64,000 nucleotides of DNA from positions 1-64,000 of the forward strand of contig CAMDDU010000006.1 in assembly GCA_945892985.1 (NCBI GenBank). Reading direction: 5' to 3'. Positions 60,776 to 64,000 of this stretch are shown piece by piece (the stretch's first letter is position 1; every line of letters starts with the position of its first letter). A program made the position numbers and the translations under genes. The notes beneath the pieces were generated by a model that saw nothing but the letters and a program-made list of their open reading frames with translations, did no database searches and had not been told where the DNA came from. The DNA is from CAITSH01 sp945892985 (GTDB lineage: Bacteria > Pseudomonadota > Gammaproteobacteria > Burkholderiales > SG8-39).

Positions 60776-63601
60776 CTAGGCCTTGGCCTCCTGCGCCCCG
60801 GCACCCAGGATCTGCCCGCCACCGTAACTCGCGTGCACCGGCGTCGCGCCGCCCTTGCTCACTTTCACCGCGCAATACTTGAACTCGGGAATCTTGCCAA
60901 AGGGGTCGAGCGCGGAATTGGTCAGCTTGTTTGCCGAGGCCTCGTAGTAACAGAAGGGGATGAACACCGCCCCGGTAGGCGTGCCCTCGTCGGCACGCGC
61001 GTAGAGCGCAATGCTGCCCCGGCGCGAGGCCACCGTCACCACCGCCCCGGCCGTTATTCCAAGGCGCAGCATATCGAGCGAGTTCATCGAGGCAACCGGT
61101 TCGGGCTCGAGCGCATCGAGCACCCCCGCGCGTCGCGTCATCGAACCGGTGTGCCAGTGCTCCAGTTGCCGCCCGGTGATGAGCACCATCGGATACGCCT
61201 TGTCGGGCTGCTCGGCCGCCATGATCAGGTCCGCCGGCACCAGCTTGGCGCGCCCGGTCGCTGTCGGGAAGTTCTCGGTGAAGATCACCGAGGTACCCGG
61301 ATCACCCTCGTTCTCGCACGGATAGGTCACCGCCGAATCGCGCTCCAGGCGTTCCCAGGTGATGCCGGCGATCGAATCCATGCCTTTGCGCATTTCGTTG
61401 AAGACCTCGCGCGGATGCGTGTAAGTCCACGCAAGACCCAGCCGCTTGGCCAGCTCGACGATGATCCACAGGTCGGGCTTGGCCTCGCCGGGGGCGTCCA
61501 CTGCCTTGCGCCCCAGCTGCACCAGCCGGTCGGTGTTGGTCACCGTGCCGTCCTTTTCCGGCCAGGCCGTGGCCGGCAGAATCACGTCGGCAAGGTAGGC
61601 CGTCTCGGTGAGGAAGATGTCCTGCACCACCAGGTGCTCCAGCGAGGCGAGGCCCGCGCGCGCGTGATTGGCGTCCGGGTCCGACAAGGCCGGGTTCTCA
61701 CCCATGATGTACATACCCTGGATCTTGCCTTCGCAGGCGGCGTTCACCACCTCCACCACCGTCAGGCCAGGCTTGGGGTCGAGCTTCGCACCCCACAGTT
61801 TTTCAAAGCGCTCGCGTGCCTCGTCGGTCACCACCCGCTGGTAGTCGGGGTAGAACATCGGAATCAGCCCCGCGTCCGAGGCCCCTTGCACGTTGTTCTG
61901 CCCGCGCAAAGGGTGCAGCCCCGAACCGGGCTTGCCGATCTGCCCGGTCACCATCGCCAACGCAATCAGGCAACGCGCGTTGTCCGTGCCATGCACGTGT
62001 TGCGAGATGCCCATACCCCACAGAATGATCGAGGCCTTAGACGTGGCGTACAAGCGCGCCACCTCGCGGATCTTGTCTGCCGGGATGCCACATACCGGCG
62101 CCATCAGCTCAGGCGAGAATTTCTTCACGTTCTTGGCGAGTTCTTCGTAGCCCGAAGTCCTGTCACGGATGAAGGCCTGGTCCGCCAAGCCCTCGTCCAC
62201 CACCACGTGAAGCATGGCGTTGAGCAGCGCCACGTCGGTGTCCGCCTTGAACTGCAGCACATGCGCGGCATGGCGCGCGAGTTCCGTGCGCCGCGGGTCG
62301 GCAACGATCAGCTTGCTGCCCTTCTTCACCGCGTTCTTGATCCAGGTGGCCGCCACCGGATGGTTCACGGTCGGATTCGCCCCGATGAGGAAGATCACCT
62401 CGGCGTTCTCGACGTCGCGCACCGGGTTGGAGACCGCGCCGGAGCTGATGCCCTCCATCAGCGCCGCCACACTCGAGGCGTGGCAAAGCCGCGTGCAGTG
62501 GTCCACGTTGTTGGTGCCAAAACCGGTGCGGATCAGCTTCTGGAACAGATACGCCTCTTCGTTCGAGCCCTTGGCCGAGCCAAAGCCCGCCAGCGCATAA
62601 CGTCCGTCAGGCGCCGAGTCGATGATTTTTTTAAAGCCCCTTGCCGCCAGCGCCAGCGCCTCCTCCCAGCTCGCCTCGCGAAACACCTCCTGCCAGTTAT
62701 CCGGATCCATGACGAAGTCGGCCGACTTCTTCACCCCCGGTTTCCGGATCAGCGGCATGCTCAGGCGCTGGCGGTGGTGGGCGTAGTCAAAGCCGTAACG
62801 CCCCTTCACGCAAAGCCGCCCGTCATTGGCCGGGCCGTCGCGGCCCTGCACCTGGATGATGGTGTTGTCCTTGACGTGGTAGGTCAACTGGCAACCCACC
62901 CCGCAGTACGGGCAGACCGAATCAACCGTCTTGTCCGCCACCATCAGCCCCGCTTCGCGCGCGGGCATCAACGCCCCGGTGGGGCAGGCCTGCACACACT
63001 CGCCGCAGGCAACACAGCTCGAGGCACCCATCGGATCGTCAAAGTCGAACACGATCTTCGAATGCTCACCACGAAAGGCGTAGCCGATGACATCATTCAC
63101 CTGCTCTTCACGGCAGGCGCGCACGCAGCGGTTGCACTGTATGCACGAATCAAGATTGACTGCGATGGCCGGGTGCGACACGTCCCGCTTCACCTGCGCG
63201 CGCGCCGCAAAGCGCGGCAAGCCCATATCGAGCTTTTTCGCCCACATATCGAGTTCCGACTCGCGCGTGTGGCGCTCGGCCGGCATATCCGAGAGTAGCA
63301 ACTCGAGCACCATTTTCTGCGAGCTCAGCGCGCGCGCATTGTCGGTGGCCACCTCCATGCCCTCTTTCGGGTAGCGGCAGCAAGAGGGCGCCAGCGCGCG
63401 CTCGCCTTTGATCTCCACCACGCACGCACGGCAGTTCCCGTCCGGCCGCATCCCCTCCTGGTAACAAAGGTGCGGAATCTCGATGCCGTACTGTTTTGCC
63501 GTCTCGATGATCGTCTCATCCGCACGGCCGACCACATCTCGTCCGTTCAGCTTGAACGCAACCGGCATCGTCGCCTGCTGCTCTTTACCTATTCTGTCCA
63601 T
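60776..63601 (-). CDS. fdsA: NAD-dependent formate dehydrogenase, alpha (Mo/W-bisMGD) subunit
   Basis: 941 residues from ATG 63601 with GAGG seven bases upstream. Order: 2Fe-2S domain (HLCYQEGMRPDGNCRACVVEI, ~45-80), NuoG-type 4Fe-4S region, two ferredoxin clusters (CIQCNRCVRACRE and CVACGECVQACP, ~155-215), the molybdopterin N-terminal cluster CPYCGVGCQLTYHVK, the bisMGD domain and a C-terminal molydopterin dinucleotide domain. The active-site residue is Cys in HCTRLCHASSV, not selenocysteine. It oxidises formate to CO2; electrons pass to NAD through the flavoprotein subunit encoded upstream (63741-64000). Length and clusters match soluble FdsA of Cupriavidus. Confidence 0.93.
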   Translation of the reverse strand: MDRIGKEQQATMPVAFKLNGRDVVGRADETIIETAKQYGIEIPHLCYQEGMRPDGNCRACVVEIKGERALAPSCCRYPKEGMEVATDNARALSSQKMVLELLLSDMPAERHTRESELDMWAKKLDMGLPRFAARAQVKRDVSHPAIAVNLDSCIQCNRCVRACREEQVNDVIGYAFRGEHSKIVFDFDDPMGASSCVACGECVQACPTGALMPAREAGLMVADKTVDSVCPYCGVGCQLTYHVKDNTIIQVQGRDGPANDGRLCVKGRYGFDYAHHRQRLSMPLIRKPGVKKSADFVMDPDNWQEVFREASWEEALALAARGFKKIIDSAPDGRYALAGFGSAKGSNEEAYLFQKLIRTGFGTNNVDHCTRLCHASSVAALMEGISSGAVSNPVRDVENAEVIFLIGANPTVNHPVAATWIKNAVKKGSKLIVADPRRTELARHAAHVLQFKADTDVALLNAMLHVVVDEGLADQAFIRDRTSGYEELAKNVKKFSPELMAPVCGIPADKIREVARLYATSKASIILWGMGISQHVHGTDNARCLIALAMVTGQIGKPGSGLHPLRGQNNVQGASDAGLIPMFYPDYQRVVTDEARERFEKLWGAKLDPKPGLTVVEVVNAACEGKIQGMYIMGENPALSDPDANHARAGLASLEHLVVQDIFLTETAYLADVILPATAWPEKDGTVTNTDRLVQLGRKAVDAPGEAKPDLWIIVELAKRLGLAWTYTHPREVFNEMRKGMDSIAGITWERLERDSAVTYPCENEGDPGTSVIFTENFPTATGRAKLVPADLIMAAEQPDKAYPMVLITGRQLEHWHTGSMTRRAGVLDALEPEPVASMNSLDMLRLGITAGAVVTVASRRGSIALYARADEGTPTGAVFIPFCYYEASANKLTNSALDPFGKIPEFKYCAVKVSKGGATPVHASYGGGQILGAGAQEAKA

Positions 63602-63648
63602 TCTGTACCTCTCAAGAAACCAGCGAAGGCGTGAAATTCAGTGAAAGC

Positions 63649-63726
63649 GTGAATGAGTGAAGGAGTGATGAACCCTCCCATGCCGGCATTCTGGCGTTTC
63701 ACTCCTTCACTCCTTCACTCATTCAC
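63649..63726. repeat. 20-base inverted repeat with GTGAA/TTCAC microrepeats in the fds intergenic gap
   Basis: GTGAATGAGTGAAGGAGTGA (63649-63668) is the exact inverse complement of 63707-63726, with a 38-base loop. The arms are themselves built of 7-8 base repeats (CACTCCTT, CACTCATT) that continue to about 63745. In the fdsB-fdsA mRNA it would form a strong stem between the two cistrons. Confidence 0.75.
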
Positions 63727-63740
63727 TTTCCACTTTTCAC

Positions 63741-64000
63741 TCATTCGATTTCATACGCAAAGTGCTTGATCACCGACAACACCGGGTTGGGTGCCGCCTG
63801 GCCCAGGCCGCAAATCGAGGCGTCCATCATCGCCTGCGACAACTCCTGCAACAACGCCTTGTCCCAGCGCGGCGCATCGAGCAGCGTCAGCGCCTTGGCC
63901 GTACCCACCCGGCAGGGCGTGCACTGCCCGCAGGATTCGTCGCGGAAAAAATGCATCATGTTTTTCGCCGCGTCGACCGCCGTATCCTTGTCCGACAGGA
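63741..64000 (-). CDS. fdsB: NAD-dependent formate dehydrogenase, beta (NuoF-like) subunit, C-terminal part
   Basis: 86 codons are visible; the rest lies beyond the window. The 4Fe-4S binding motif of NuoF-like flavoproteins is clear: MMHFFRDESCGQCTPCRVG, followed by the fourth-ligand region DASICGLGQAAPNPVLSVIKHF. This subunit holds FMN and binds NAD, passing electrons from FdsA. It is upstream of fdsA in the same direction, 139 bases apart, with a long inverted repeat between. Confidence 0.9.
   Translation of the reverse strand, partial: LSDKDTAVDAAKNMMHFFRDESCGQCTPCRVGTAKALTLLDAPRWDKALLQELSQAMMDASICGLGQAAPNPVLSVIKHFAYEIE

Overview
This 64 kb window is GC-rich, densely coded chromosomal DNA that looks betaproteobacterial (Burkholderiales/Rhodocyclales-like). 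The inference rests on gene content: three tripartite-tricarboxylate (Bug/TctC) receptors, a TctABC operon, an NAD-dependent Fds-type formate dehydrogenase, an intracellular PHB depolymerase, betaproteobacterial-type PilA pilins and short REP-like palindromes. No rRNA, tRNA or CRISPR array was recognised.

Layout. (1) 1-4.5 kb: the right end of an IS5-family element, a small exported protein with four F-V-x-Y-P repeats, and a MacA-MacB efflux operon. (2) 4.6-15 kb, minus strand: a surface-glycosylation island with five TPR-glycosyltransferases drawn from three catalytic families (one GT61-like, three GT41/O-GlcNAc-transferase-like, one GT9-like), a DxD glycosyltransferase and two tandem type IV pilin genes. 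(3) 15.3-26.3 kb, minus strand: a signalling block with GAF-HD-GYP c-di-GMP phosphodiesterase, GAF-fused PilB/GspE ATPase, cNMP-binding-rhodanese fusion, class II cAMP-phosphodiesterase-like MBL protein, CHASE2 adenylate cyclase, double FHA protein and PP2C phosphatase. A decayed C-lobe of a Ser/Thr kinase lies just upstream. (4) 26.5-34.6 kb: oxalate catabolism (oxc, frc, a 10-formyl-THF hydrolase/formyltransferase-like gene), a divergent Crp/Fnr regulator and a tctCBA transporter. Two identical-geometry TTGAC-N4-GTCAA operators link the regulator to both operons. (5) 34.8-42.2 kb: TerC, a PuuE-like deacetylase, small alpha/beta-barrel proteins, an SDR, a Bug receptor, sucCD and DUF2889. (6) 42.3-48.9 kb: glycerol kinase, an ankyrin protein, a ~600 bp tandem repeat array, a fluoroacetate-dehalogenase-like hydrolase, tartrate/D-malate dehydrogenase and TldD. 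(7) 49-58.8 kb: an OFA-like MFS carrier, Bug-RraA-NadX, PhaZ, EamA, FadD and a second MFS carrier. (8) 58.9-64 kb: formate-THF ligase and NAD-formate dehydrogenase alpha plus partial beta subunit.

How it fits together. Oxalyl-CoA and formyl-CoA enzymes, Fhs and formate dehydrogenase form a coherent C1/C2 acid economy: oxalate to formyl-CoA and formate, then NADH or formyl-THF. The region 3 signalling block contains synthesis, hydrolysis and binding of a cyclic nucleotide, a phosphothreonine reader with its phosphatase, and a GAF-bearing pilus/secretion-type ATPase, next to the pilin and glycosylation island. The most interesting candidate system is this combination, together with the fossil kinase that should have completed its Ser/Thr arm. 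Starts were moved inward from the longest open frame wherever a Shine-Dalgarno site, gene overlap or family N-terminus argued for it.
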